A stretch of 64,000 bases of DNA from Scytonema hofmannii PCC 7110. Its GTDB lineage: Bacteria; Cyanobacteriota; Cyanobacteriia; Cyanobacteriales; Nostocaceae. The notes below the pieces were generated by a model. It did not search any database and was not told the DNA's origin. It worked only from the letters and a program-made list of their open reading frames with translations. Positions within the stretch are counted from its first letter, which is position 1. The number at the start of each line of letters is the position of its first letter. Shown one piece after another: positions 38,451 to 47,686 of the stretch. Both the position numbers and the translations under genes were made by a program. The stretch spans positions 9,430,666 to 9,494,665 of the forward strand of contig NZ_KQ976354.1 in NCBI RefSeq assembly GCF_000346485.2. Reading direction: 5' to 3'.

Positions 38451-38654
38451 ATGGCTAAAATTGCAATTTCTGATTTACGTCGTCCTAATGACCAGATGTT
38501 ATCTTCTTCTGATACTTTTCTGAGTGAATTGTCTGAAAATGAGTCTGCATCTGTCTTTGGTGGAAATCCTTTTAAAATATTTGCCACCACATTATTAAAA
38601 GCATTTGCAGCTTATCTGATTTACCTGATAATCACAGATAAGTCGTCAACATAA
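38451..38654 (+). CDS. double-glycine leader peptide 5 (bacteriocin-like)
   Basis: 67 aa. The leader MAKIAISDLRRPNDQMLSSS ... SENESASVFGG (GG at 37-38) is of the LRP-type family. The core NPFKIFATTLLKAFAAYLIY plus LIITDKSST has one strongly hydrophobic helix, consistent with a membrane-active peptide. It has no Cys. A strong hairpin follows 16 bases after the stop. The gene runs convergently toward cassette B, the likely exporter. Confidence 0.75.
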   Translation: MAKIAISDLRRPNDQMLSSSDTFLSELSENESASVFGGNPFKIFATTLLKAFAAYLIYLIITDKSST

Positions 38655-38669
38655 AAAAATCTCAAATGT

Positions 38670-38705
38670 AAAAACCCGGTTTCTTGAATAAGAAACCGGG
38701 TTTTT
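38670..38705 (+). terminator. 16-bp hairpin terminator after peptide 5
   Basis: Perfect arms AAAAACCCGGTTTCTT and AAGAAACCGGGTTTTT with a 4-base loop. The run of T at the 3' arm gives a good intrinsic terminator on the plus strand and, by symmetry, on the minus strand for the PpiC gene at 38779. Confidence 0.8.
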
Positions 38706-38778
38706 AAACTGAGCTTATCTGAATCTTATAGGATAACGTAGATACGTTCCGCTTCTGCTAACACATTATAAATTGCTT

Positions 38779-39561
38779 CTAAGCCAGTTTTAGAAGTTCT
38801 GGAAAGGTTTGAGAATAAGAGTCTGGTTCAAGCTGCGTGACAATTTCTAGTTCCGCAATTTGTTCCTTTAACCATGTAGAAAACAAATCAGTCATAATCT
38901 TCAAACGTAGCTGCTGGTTTAATTCTGGTTGAATAATTTCCTCAACGCTGAGGAGATGGACACCTTTAGAGGTAACAATGGGTTTGAGTAACTGAGGGGG
39001 ATTTGCAGCAAAGACAAGAGCAGCAATTTCTGCTGGAAAATTGCTGCGGTACCGCACACCACGATACCCGCCAGCGCGACGTAGTTCTGGATTTTGGATA
39101 TATTGGCGAGCACATTCTTGGAAACTCATTTCGCCCTCTATCAGAGCATAAAAAACTTCCCAAGCTACATCTTCATCGTCTAAGACAACTTCATAGGTAA
39201 CGGCTGCAAGGTAATCAAGTTGGTGTTCGTAAAAGAAGGGTTCAACTTTGTCAGCGAATAGATGACTCGCTAAGTTTGCAGATAACAGGTTTATTTCTGC
39301 TAATTGTTCAAACTCCTCTAAGGTAAGATGATGTTTTTGTAGCCACATCCAAGTATCTTCGGCTTTTAGTAGATTATTAGCTAACCGCAGGCTATCTGCT
39401 GCTTGTTGTAGTGAGGTGATATCGACTTTAATACCTGCTTTTTGAGCAGTATCTATAATAATTTTACGAGCAGCGATCGCTTCTACTAATCCTGGAATTT
39501 GATAGGAAACTTTTAATTGAAAAATGATGTCTTTTAGGGATATATTCAAGAAATTTAACAT
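38779..39561 (-). CDS. parvulin-type prolyl isomerase of export cassette B
   Basis: 260 aa, clearly paralogous to the gene at 29824 along its whole length (QLDYLAAVTYEVVLDDEDVA; QLLKPIVTSKGVHLL). It has the same helical chaperone-like N-terminal half and degenerate parvulin C-terminal half, with no signal peptide. It is the last gene of cassette B, 133 bp after hlyD. As in cassette A, the role is inferred from its constant place behind the exporter genes. Confidence 0.85.
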   Translation of the reverse strand: MLNFLNISLKDIIFQLKVSYQIPGLVEAIAARKIIIDTAQKAGIKVDITSLQQAADSLRLANNLLKAEDTWMWLQKHHLTLEEFEQLAEINLLSANLASHLFADKVEPFFYEHQLDYLAAVTYEVVLDDEDVAWEVFYALIEGEMSFQECARQYIQNPELRRAGGYRGVRYRSNFPAEIAALVFAANPPQLLKPIVTSKGVHLLSVEEIIQPELNQQLRLKIMTDLFSTWLKEQIAELEIVTQLEPDSYSQTFPELLKLA

Positions 39562-39667
39562 GATTTAATTCTCCAAAGATAGTTGATAGTTGTTAGTTTT
39601 TGGTTGTTGTTTGTTAGTTGAATATAACCACTAACCACTGTATGGGCGCAAGGCATTGCTAACCACT

Positions 39668-39695
39668 GTACGGGCGCAAGGCATTGCGCCCCTAC
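39668..39695. repeat. 28-bp palindrome reaching the HlyD stop codon
   Basis: GTACGGGCGCAAGG pairs with CATTGCGCCCCTAC, closely related to the palindrome at 22982. A partial copy starts at about 39641. Its last base overlaps the stop codon of the cassette B hlyD. Confidence 0.75.
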
Positions 39696-41236
39696 TAAAG
39701 TTCTAAGCCACCTTTTTGTAGCTTCTTAAATGGGTCTAAGATAAAATCAATCACCCGGCGTTGTCGAGTAATGACTTCTGCTGTCGCTGTCTGACCGGGA
39801 GTTAAAGGAATACGTAGATTACCAGCTTGGATATCAGACGAATCTAGAGTAATATCCAATTCAAAAGTTTCCATTTTGCCTTCATTTGTATCCTGAATTT
39901 TGGAGTCTGGTGAAATTCTACTGACGCGTCCGGATACTGTTCCGTAATCCTGAAAAGGATAGGCATCAAACTTAATTTTTACTTTATTTCCTACTTTTAA
40001 GAAACCACTATTTTGGCTGGGTATAGAGGCTCTAAGTACAAAAGGAGTGTCTTTGGGAGCTATTTGGGCTATCATCTCACCTGGTTGTACTACGGCTCCT
40101 GGCTTCTCAATAGGTAACTCAAAAATCACTCCATCCACAGGAGATTTAACAACTCGCTGCTCTAACTGAAGCTTTAAGGATGTTATCTGGCTGTTTGTTT
40201 GAGCAATCTCAGATTGCAAGCTAGTTATTTGTGTTTGCAGATCTTTGAGTTGTTCCTGATTTTTCAACAGAGCCAGCCTACCAGTATGAAGCACACTTTT
40301 ATAACTGCTTTGTTGCTCAGCAAGTCTCAGTTTTGCTTGTTCAATATCTGCTTGTGCTTGGCGTATAATCGCCTGATAGCGGTTGTGCTCTTCAGCTAGA
40401 CGCAACTGAGCTTGTTTAATATCCGATTGAGTTTGCTCGTGCAATCGTTGGCTTTCTTCTGCTGCTTTTTTCAGTTCCACAATTTTGATTTCGGGAATTG
40501 CGCCCTTTTGTAAAAGTTTGTGATAGCGTTGGACTTCTTTTAAATCCCGACTCCAACGAGTTTTAGCTAATTGATAGACAGTCTGGCTAGAAATCAGGTT
40601 TTGCTTTGCTTGGTCAACTAAAGCGAGTTTCTCCAATTTTTGTAAGTTATAGGTACTCTGTTTTGCATCCAAGTTTTGCTTTGCTTGATTAACTTGGGCA
40701 ATCTTTTCTAATTCCTGAGATTGGTTTTGTTGTTGTTGGACACTAATTGCCAGTAGCAGTTGGTTTTTGAGTAAATGCAGCTGCGCCAGCCGATTTTGTT
40801 GTCCTTCGAGCTTTGCGCGTGTCTGTTGCAAATCGGTTTTTAGGACATCCGATTCCAGTTCGACTAAAACCTGTCCTGCTTTTACTGACTCTCCTTCTTT
40901 GACTTTAACCGCAATGATACTTCCACTGACTTGAGTATCTAATCTTTGCGCTGCGCCTAATGGTTCAATACGTCCTCTAGCACTTCCCGTCTCATCCACT
41001 TTTGAGAACATCGCCCAAGGTAAAGCGATCGCACTAAAGACCACAAGCATATACAGCAAAGAGCGAGTCCAACGTTTTGGTAAAGCATCTAAAAGTTCCT
41101 CAGTACCGTAAGACCAATCATTGGCGCGATCTTCTACAGGATGATGTTCCTTAACTGAATTAGAGACAGTATCGGTTCTTTGTCGATCGTCAGATGGAGA
41201 GAATATTGATGATGAATTATTAGATGGATTAGCCAT
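39695..41236 (-). CDS. HlyD-family membrane fusion protein, cassette B
   Basis: 513 aa from ATG 41236 (MANPSNNSSSIFSPSDD). The 45 codons upstream that are also open come from a heptamer repeat (reading SLTPSLLSTPHSLLPTPYPL) and are not used. The architecture is the same as cassette A: one membrane helix near residue 60, the lipoyl half IIAVKVKEGESVKAGQVLVE, a long coiled coil with extra QAK/QAQL repeats, the second half VKSPVDGVIFELPIEKPGAV, and the C-terminal RQRRVIDFILDPFKKLQKGG. It links the exporter to the outer membrane. Confidence 0.93.
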   Translation of the reverse strand: MANPSNNSSSIFSPSDDRQRTDTVSNSVKEHHPVEDRANDWSYGTEELLDALPKRWTRSLLYMLVVFSAIALPWAMFSKVDETGSARGRIEPLGAAQRLDTQVSGSIIAVKVKEGESVKAGQVLVELESDVLKTDLQQTRAKLEGQQNRLAQLHLLKNQLLLAISVQQQQNQSQELEKIAQVNQAKQNLDAKQSTYNLQKLEKLALVDQAKQNLISSQTVYQLAKTRWSRDLKEVQRYHKLLQKGAIPEIKIVELKKAAEESQRLHEQTQSDIKQAQLRLAEEHNRYQAIIRQAQADIEQAKLRLAEQQSSYKSVLHTGRLALLKNQEQLKDLQTQITSLQSEIAQTNSQITSLKLQLEQRVVKSPVDGVIFELPIEKPGAVVQPGEMIAQIAPKDTPFVLRASIPSQNSGFLKVGNKVKIKFDAYPFQDYGTVSGRVSRISPDSKIQDTNEGKMETFELDITLDSSDIQAGNLRIPLTPGQTATAEVITRQRRVIDFILDPFKKLQKGGLEL

Positions 41237-41242
41237 ATGAAG

Positions 41243-41354
41243 GGGGTAGGGAGTGGGGAGTAGGGAGTGGGGAGTAGAGAGTAAGGAGGGAGTGAGGGAG
41301 TGAGGGAAAGAATAATACCCAATGACAAATGACAAATGACAAATGACAAATGAC
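41243..41354. repeat. heptamer tandem repeats between transporter and hlyD
   Basis: A GGGAGTA/GGGAGTG tract (about 41243-41300) is followed by (TGACAAA)n at 41321-41354. The two different 7-bp units lie in the spacer between the ABC and HlyD genes of cassette B. Cassette A has a 16-bp spacer instead, so repeats have expanded here. Confidence 0.8.
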
Positions 41355-44153
41355 TCAAACCACTTGAGCAAGTTGTTTTTGGTTGAGGTAGTAATAATGT
41401 CCTTTTTTCGCGACTAATTCATCGTGGGTACCGCTTTCGATCAAAATCCCTCGGTCTAACACTAGAATCAAGTCAGCATCGCGTATGGTAGAGAGGCGAT
41501 GAGCAATAATCAAGCTAGTACGTCCTTTCAGAATGGTCTTCAAGTTGTTCTGAATGATGCGTTCTGATTCTGCATCTAGGTGACTGGTGGCTTCATCAAA
41601 AATTAAGAACTGTGGATTACCTAACAATGCACGGGCGATCGCTAGACGTTGGCGTTGACCGCCAGAGAGCATTCCACCGCCTTCACCGATTTGAGTTTCG
41701 TATCGGAGTGGTAGTTGTCGAATAAATTCATCTGCCCCTGCTAAATATGCCGCCTCAGTAATTTCTTCTAAAGTAGCTTCTGGGTGAGCAATGCTAATGT
41801 TTTCTCGAATTGTACCGCCAAATAAGAAAGTCTCTTGGTCAACAACACCCATTTGAGAACGCATCGATTTGAGAGAAATATGAGCCACATCGTGACCATC
41901 AATTAAGACTTTACCTGTAGTGGGAGGATATAGCCCCAAGATTAATTTAGAAAGCGTTGTTTTTCCAGAACCGCTACGTCCTACAACCGCTACAGTTTGT
42001 TTGGGCTGGATTTCAAAGTTAATGTTTTCCAGTATATTCGTGTCGCTTTCTGGGTGGTAGCGGAAAGTGACATTCTCGAAGCGGATGTGACCGCGAAGTT
42101 TTGGTAAGGACTCGCGGGGTGATAAAAGTAAATCTTCTTCTGGTTCTGCTTTTAGAACATCATTAATCCGCTCAGTGGCTACAACAATTTCTTGCAGTTG
42201 ATTCCACAGTACTGTTAAACGCTGGAAAGGATGAATGACGTTGCCTAACAGCATATTGAAAGCAACGAGTTGCCCAATGGAGAGTTGGTTTTGAATCACG
42301 AGCCATGCTCCAAACCACAGTAATCCTGTGGTTGCCAATGATTCGATGGTAGAACTGAAAATTTGCAGTTGGTTTGCAACGACTTGAGCGCCAAACATTT
42401 TTTTAGTCAAATGATTCAGAAGTTCTTCCCACCGCCAGCGCACTGTTTGTTCAATTGCCATTGACCGAATAGAACGAATTCCTGTGAGGGATTGAATCAA
42501 ATAACTGTTTTCTTCGCTTAAGGCATTAAACACCTCACGGTTGATACGACGGAGTAAAGGTGTGGTTACGAGAGTTAGTAGAAAAAAAGGTGGTATAACC
42601 AATAGCACTAGCAATGCCATCTGCCAGCTATACCAGAACATCAATCCTATATAGACAATCACCGTCAGCAAATCGAGAATGATTGACAGTGCTTCTCCTG
42701 TAAGAAAGCGCTGAATTTTTTGATTTTCCTGGACGCGAGAAATAATATCGCCGACGTAACGGGACTCGAAAAAGGCTAAGGGTAAGCGGAAGGTATGTTT
42801 GATAAAACCCACCAGCAAAGCTATTCCGACTCGATTTGCAGTGTGATCCAGCAGATATTGTCGTAGTCCGTTCATGGCGACGCGGAACAAACCAAAAATG
42901 ACCAAGCCTAGACCAACAGCAGTTAAGGTTATGGTGCTACCTTGAATAATCACTCGGTCTAATAACAACTGGGTAAATAACGGTGTTACTAGCCCAAACA
43001 CCTGAATAAACACAGAAGCCATGAATACTTCTAGTAGCACAGTGGTGTGTGGTTTGACTAACTCGAACAACTGCCAGAATGGTGTACTTGCTTCTTGGCT
43101 TTCTTTGAGTACTGCTGTAGGTTGCAATAACAACGCATAACCAGTCCAGCCAGTGTTGAACTCTGCATGGGTTAGGTTGCGTTGAGCGACAGCCGGATCG
43201 CCAACAATCACCTGCTTGGGAGTGATTTCATAGACGACAATGTAATGTTTACCTTCCCAATGCGCGATCGCAGGTAGGGGTTGTTCTGCCAATTTATCGA
43301 GACTAGCTTTTACAGGTCGGGTAGCAAAACCAATGCTTTCTGCTGCGGCTGCTAATGCACGTAAAGATGCACCACTGCGATTGACATTGACTAAATCTCG
43401 CAATCGATTGACGCTCAAGCGTTTTCCCCAATAGCGACCAATCATCACTAAGCAGGCTACACCACAATCTGCAAGGCTTTGTTGTTCAAAGAACGGATAG
43501 CGCCGGGTCAGTCGTTCCCACATTTGCCCCACTTTGACTTTGGGACTAGGAAAGTAAGGACGCGGTTTTTTTTGTTTTGGTTGTGGTACTGTCTGCGCGG
43601 GAAATGGAATGACTTTCCTCCGATTGACTTTTGGAAAAGAATCGTAGTGATGGCTCTTTTGGTCATCAATCTTTGAGTTAGAGGTCATCAATACATCCTT
43701 TGTATAAGATGTATCTGCTTGTTGTTGGTAAGAACGAATGAGCAAATCCCAACTTTCTGCACGAGCCAATAGGTGAGCCTGGATATTAGGATATTTACTT
43801 ATTAAAATCTGCAAAATTTCTTCGTTAAGATAGCAAAGCTTCAATTTATATGAGGCTCTAGCAGTATATGGACTGAAATTTTCTTTTGTAAAAAGAGTTA
43901 CTTCGCCAAATGATGCTCCGACTGCAAGGGTAGAGATTAAATTACCAGAACTATCCAGCAGTCTCACTTTACCAGCAAGGACTATATAAATTCCCACATA
44001 AGTATCTGTTGATTGCCAGAACTGCTTTGCTGCTGGTGGTTCTATAATTTCTATCATTGCCAAGTATGAAGCCAGTTCCTGTTCTGGAAGTTGCTCACCT
44101 ATAATACTGATGAGTTGTTGACCTAGTTGTTGTGGAGAAAACTCTGATAGCAT
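41355..44153 (-). CDS. peptidase-containing ABC exporter with cNMP-like domain, cassette B
   Basis: 932 aa, a paralogue of the 32290 gene but ~100 residues shorter. The segment after the cNMP-like domain (GIYIVLAGKVRLLDSSG; GASFGEVTLF) is missing. The C39 Cys is in SLADCGVACL (near residue 231) and the His in HWEGKHYIVVYE. The membrane domain follows. In the NBD, GRSGSGKTTL is near 728, with LSGGQRQRLAIARA and FLIFDEAT. It is predicted to cleave GG leaders and export peptides. The C39 region has been copied as a fragment at 45.9 kb. Confidence 0.95.
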   Translation of the reverse strand: MLSEFSPQQLGQQLISIIGEQLPEQELASYLAMIEIIEPPAAKQFWQSTDTYVGIYIVLAGKVRLLDSSGNLISTLAVGASFGEVTLFTKENFSPYTARASYKLKLCYLNEEILQILISKYPNIQAHLLARAESWDLLIRSYQQQADTSYTKDVLMTSNSKIDDQKSHHYDSFPKVNRRKVIPFPAQTVPQPKQKKPRPYFPSPKVKVGQMWERLTRRYPFFEQQSLADCGVACLVMIGRYWGKRLSVNRLRDLVNVNRSGASLRALAAAAESIGFATRPVKASLDKLAEQPLPAIAHWEGKHYIVVYEITPKQVIVGDPAVAQRNLTHAEFNTGWTGYALLLQPTAVLKESQEASTPFWQLFELVKPHTTVLLEVFMASVFIQVFGLVTPLFTQLLLDRVIIQGSTITLTAVGLGLVIFGLFRVAMNGLRQYLLDHTANRVGIALLVGFIKHTFRLPLAFFESRYVGDIISRVQENQKIQRFLTGEALSIILDLLTVIVYIGLMFWYSWQMALLVLLVIPPFFLLTLVTTPLLRRINREVFNALSEENSYLIQSLTGIRSIRSMAIEQTVRWRWEELLNHLTKKMFGAQVVANQLQIFSSTIESLATTGLLWFGAWLVIQNQLSIGQLVAFNMLLGNVIHPFQRLTVLWNQLQEIVVATERINDVLKAEPEEDLLLSPRESLPKLRGHIRFENVTFRYHPESDTNILENINFEIQPKQTVAVVGRSGSGKTTLSKLILGLYPPTTGKVLIDGHDVAHISLKSMRSQMGVVDQETFLFGGTIRENISIAHPEATLEEITEAAYLAGADEFIRQLPLRYETQIGEGGGMLSGGQRQRLAIARALLGNPQFLIFDEATSHLDAESERIIQNNLKTILKGRTSLIIAHRLSTIRDADLILVLDRGILIESGTHDELVAKKGHYYYLNQKQLAQVV

Positions 44154-44165
44154 ACTAGTTAGTGG

Positions 44166-44756
44166 TTAGTTGTTCTGAATTAAATTGAATGACCAATGGA
44201 AAGTTGGCTCAAAGTTGGATTGCAAGTCACCGATCGCGATCACACTATCCTTTGACTGCTCCATTGCTTGTTTGTTAGAAGAGCTTTTCTGTTTCTTGGA
44301 AAGTCCCATCTTTTTCAGCAAGCGGTTGATGTGGCGATCGCTAATTTCAATACCCAATTCTTGAGCTAGATGTTTGCTTAACCATTGAGCAGTCCAGGTA
44401 TCAAATCCATAGCCATACTCACGAGGGCTATCACTTACTAATTCTTTTAATCTTTCAATGTATTGGTCATTCACTGTCTTGGGTCTACCTTTCGGTTGTT
44501 CTTGCCATTTATGTGCCAGTCCTGCTTTTGCCACAGTGCTCCAGTAACGTGCCATCTCTTTTGAACAACCCAACATCTCGCAGATTTGGGTTTGCGATTT
44601 ACCCTGGTCTGCCAATAACATAATTTCCAATCTTCGACGGTATTCTGGCTGTAAATTGGTTTGCCAACTTTTCAGTAGAATCTTGCGCTGAAAAGGTGTT
44701 AAAAATTTATTACACGCCTGACCATTTGTTTCAAGAATATTGTCTATACTGTTCAT
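44166..44756 (-). CDS. HTH protein related to the IS630-type transposase N-terminus, cassette B
   Basis: 196 aa, a paralogue of the gene at 35396 (LTPFQRKILLKSWQTNLQPE; RRRLEIMLLADQGKSQTQIC). It carries two helix-turn-helix/winged-helix units and no catalytic DDE part. Conserved placement 12-13 bp ahead of both transporters, with conserved C-terminal tails (FHWSINL/FHWSFNL), argues for a functional, cassette-specific regulator rather than a broken transposase. ATG start at 44756. Confidence 0.8.
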   Translation of the reverse strand: MNSIDNILETNGQACNKFLTPFQRKILLKSWQTNLQPEYRRRLEIMLLADQGKSQTQICEMLGCSKEMARYWSTVAKAGLAHKWQEQPKGRPKTVNDQYIERLKELVSDSPREYGYGFDTWTAQWLSKHLAQELGIEISDRHINRLLKKMGLSKKQKSSSNKQAMEQSKDSVIAIGDLQSNFEPTFHWSFNLIQNN

Positions 44757-45689
44757 ATTTTACTAATGATTATCTTCTGTGTTTAGGAACATTTTCAGGT
44801 TAAAATATTCTCAAATACACAAATTGTCGTAAATTATGAGCTATGTAAAAACGTAGCATACCAAGTCTCTATGACTCACAAAGCCGATCTTCAATCTTTA
44901 GCGTTGCGGCTCTGCTCGTTATGAGAATTTATATCTATGACTTTGTAAATTGGTATAAACATTTGATTTTAGAAAAGGAGAAGTGAACATATGAAACACT
45001 TCTTATTCCTATGTTGCGATGGTGTTTCTTACATTTCAAATTAACTAGACAAGATACTCCTTAAACATTTTCATCTACAAAATTTTAAACAATTTGTTTG
45101 CAGAATTAAAGAATTGGTTTGAATACGCAGATTTTTAGGAAATCTGAAATTCTCTGAAAGACAATTTCAATGACCAAGCAACATTTCCTGAGTCTGTGTA
45201 TCAAACTACTGCTTACTAATAGTAAAACTTCCTAGTACTTAGTCAAGACTTTATTTCTTGAAAAAATGAATCTTCATTTAAAATTTATATTGACTTCATG
45301 ATATCTTGAAAATTCATTTTATCTTAAAAAATGTGTTTGTATAAATTGTATAAGAAGAGAGATAAAATCAAACAAATTAATTCTATTCACTTTTTAGTAA
45401 AATTACGTATATCATAATTTACTTCTTCAAGAATTATTAGATTCTTAAAGATGTGGTTATTACCGTATTTTAAGTAGGAAAAGAGTTACAAATATTATGC
45501 TTAACATTTAACAGTTATCAGTTACAATTCATCCCGGTAGCATACAGCTAAAGGATTTTAACAAGGATAATTTTCCTGATTTCCACAAATTCATTCGCAA
45601 ATTTTATACAGATCGGGTACAGCAATTCTCTCGCTCGTTGGTATTTATCAGACCCCCCCTGTGTCTCCTAATAAAGATGGGTTGGCTAG

Positions 45690-45843
45690 TCATATGTATC
45701 GTACTCAGCAGAATTTTTACCTCAGTAGTATGACTCTGGACATTTTAGAGGATTTTGACTCTCAAAAAATGCGATCGCTCATTCAAGCAAAGTTGGGTGA
45801 TTGGAAATCTAGCCCCAAAATAACTAAACCTCCGTTTCCCCCG
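45690..45843 (+). pseudogene. fragment of the M16 peptidase partner gene
   Basis: The translation contains DFDSQKMRSLIQAKLGDWKS, almost identical to DFNSQKMRSLIQAKLGDWKS of the gene at 21438. Weaker similarity extends upstream (QNFYLSSMTLDILEDF against QKSFYPNNIILGIVGDF). Nothing of the rest of the gene is present, so it is a dead fragment, not a small gene. Confidence 0.85.
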
Positions 45844-45857
45844 CCTCGATCCGGTGA

Positions 45858-46042
45858 GTCCAGCCAGTGTTGAACTCTGCATGGGTTAGGTTGCGTTGAG
45901 CGACAGCCGGATCGCCAACAATCACCTGTTTGGCAGTGATTTCATAGACGACAATGTAATGTTTGCCGAACCAATGTGCGATCGCAGGTCGGGGTGTAAA
46001 GATGCGATCTTTTTTGTTTTGGTTGTGGTAGTGTCTGCGAGG
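45858..46042 (-). pseudogene. internally deleted fragment of a C39-ABC transporter gene
   Basis: About 132 bp matching 43144-43275 of cassette B (GTCCAGCCAGTGTTGAACTC and onward), with few differences. It then jumps to sequence resembling 43357-43372 and then 43567-43600 (TTTTGTTTTGGTTGTGGTA). The C39 domain is therefore present only in pieces with two deletions. It abuts the M16 fragment in opposite orientation. Confidence 0.85.
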
Positions 46043-46205
46043 GATTACCGGGGTTCTAATTTCCGCTTATCCGAGTAGTATTGTGTACTGATGCTCTAAA
46101 CAAGGTTTCAATTATTTTTATCTGGTTGATTAAATTTCCAGGATGAGAAATTCAAGTATAAGAGAATTTACGACAGTCTTTATAATTAAATAAAAAATCC
46201 AGAGC

Positions 46206-46260
46206 TTTACTCAAAGTTTACTCAAAGTTTACTCAAAGTTTATTCAAAATTTACTCAAAA
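46206..46260. repeat. five 11-bp direct repeats TTTACTCAAAG
   Basis: Three exact copies of TTTACTCAAAG, then TTTATTCAAAA and TTTACTCAAAA, with no spacer, ending 196 bp before the RTX start codon. A period of 11 bp is one helical turn, so the copies face the same side of the DNA. That is typical of cooperative response-regulator binding sites. Confidence 0.85.
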
Positions 46261-46456
46261 CTGTTTCATATAAGACTAGTATATTTACATAAACAACCGA
46301 TAACGTTTCAGGGTTTGTTACCAGATTTAGTTTGTGATTCTAATATTAGTAGAGAGTGTAAACAATGGCTTATAAAGAAACTTTTATAAGCCATGAAGCA
46401 CGTTTTTTGATGTAGAGAGAGAGACAAAGAAGGAAGACACTATCAGGAGTTTTGTT

Positions 46457-47686
46457 ATGTCATCATCAATTACACTAGAAACTCTATTTCTACAACCAAG
46501 AGTTCCTATCAGCAATTCCACTAACTTTGCCAATGCCACAGGAAACGCTCTATTTTCTGACTATAGTCAAAGTGCTTTAGCAATTTCCACTGTCGCTCAG
46601 ACGAATACTTCTGTCAAGGGTCTTGTAGCTCTTGCTGTTGCTGAAGCTGATGCTGTTGCTCGTGAAGATTTATCTGGAATTTTCACTGATAGTACTGGCA
46701 TTGGTTTAGGAAGTCCTTTTGAGGTGAAGAGCAACAGTGAAGCTAAAGCGATCGCTAGTTTTGCAGTCAAGGCAAAAGAAACTTTCTCTTTTGATTTTTC
46801 AGCTAATATACAGCTGACAGCTAAAGAAATTAAAAATTCTAATGCAGAATATAACCAGGCTAAGTCAACAGTAGCTTTTTTAGTTTTAGATACTACGAAT
46901 GTTAATCAACCGAAGGCATTAGGTTATTTTAAGCTATCGGGTAACTTAAGCGGCTCTGAAAATAGCAACGATCTAAAGTTGAAAGCTAGCAAGCAAGTCA
47001 ACATTGACTACAAAAATAAAGAATCTGATATCAAGCGTAACAATGATATGGACTTCGTCAAGGGTGATGCTATTGGAACTTATGAGCAGAAGTTTAAGCA
47101 CGACACTAACATAACAATAGTAAAAGTTAATACCAGTACTATTGAATTACTAGGAGATAATTTAATAGGTAATTTAGGTAAAGATGTTATTTATGGAACA
47201 TTATGGAATGATAATTTGAAAGGGACTAATAAAGCAGATAAAATTTATGGCAGCTTGGGGAACGATCGAATTGAAGGAAGAAAAGGTAATGATATTATTG
47301 AGGGAGGTTCAGGTAATGATACTCTCTATGGGGGTGAAAATGACGATCTCATTTATGGTGGTTGGGGCGATGACACCATAATTGGCGGGCATGGTAATGA
47401 TATCTTGGCTGGTGGTTCAGGTCATGACAGCTTTATCTTCCAAAAATACAATAGCTTTTTGCACAAGGAGTACGATGTTATTAAGGATTTTGAGGTGGGT
47501 GTCGATAAGATTGAATTTCAGTTCTGGGTCCAAATGAATGCTTCAACTTGGTTTGATGGAATAATTTCTAAAAATCAATTAATCGATACTTCAAACGGTG
47601 CATTATTAACGTGGAATTCTGAAAAACTTCTTTTTCAAGATGTGAGTGTCAGCCAGATGAGCGCATCAGATTTTGTATTTGTCTAA
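46457..47686 (+). CDS. RTX protein with an N-terminal domain shared with a PEP-CTERM protein
   Basis: 409 aa. Residues ~1-230 form a beta-rich domain (TFSFDFSANIQLTAKE; VAFLVLDTTN; YFKLSGNLSGS) homologous to the exported PEP-CTERM protein at 50239. Residues ~240-330 are RTX repeats (GSLGNDRIEG, GGSGNDTLYG, GGWGDDTIIG, GGHGNDILAG). A C-terminal secretion-type segment follows (DVIKDFEVGVDKIEF) and the protein ends MSASDFVFV. Probably secreted by a type I route and calcium-stabilised. ATG after ATCAGGAG; 11-bp direct repeats lie upstream. The last codons and 3' region are duplicated at 51691. Confidence 0.9.
   Translation: MSSSITLETLFLQPRVPISNSTNFANATGNALFSDYSQSALAISTVAQTNTSVKGLVALAVAEADAVAREDLSGIFTDSTGIGLGSPFEVKSNSEAKAIASFAVKAKETFSFDFSANIQLTAKEIKNSNAEYNQAKSTVAFLVLDTTNVNQPKALGYFKLSGNLSGSENSNDLKLKASKQVNIDYKNKESDIKRNNDMDFVKGDAIGTYEQKFKHDTNITIVKVNTSTIELLGDNLIGNLGKDVIYGTLWNDNLKGTNKADKIYGSLGNDRIEGRKGNDIIEGGSGNDTLYGGENDDLIYGGWGDDTIIGGHGNDILAGGSGHDSFIFQKYNSFLHKEYDVIKDFEVGVDKIEFQFWVQMNASTWFDGIISKNQLIDTSNGALLTWNSEKLLFQDVSVSQMSASDFVFV

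Larger units (their letters stand above)
44757..46456. other. 1.7-kb gene-free region with recombination debris
   Basis: No intact gene is seen. The first ~900 bp is AT-rich spacer. At 45690-46042 there are two joined gene fragments (an M16 peptidase piece on the plus strand, a transporter piece on the minus strand). At 46206-46260 there is an 11-bp direct repeat. The promoter for the RTX gene at 46457 should lie downstream of that. Confidence 0.65.

Noticed and set aside
41237-41371. N-terminal extension of the cassette B HlyD protein
   Set aside because: It is encoded by heptamer repeats and overlaps the transporter gene. The MANPSN start gives a length like the paralogues.
45661-45873. 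A 70-codon plus-strand frame as a small gene
   Set aside because: Half of it is a copied piece of the M16 peptidase gene and it ends in the adjoining transporter fragment, so it is a pseudogene fragment.
46206-46260. Iterons of a replication origin
   Set aside because: No replication initiator or DnaA-box cluster is nearby, and the position upstream of a secreted-protein gene favours a regulatory role.
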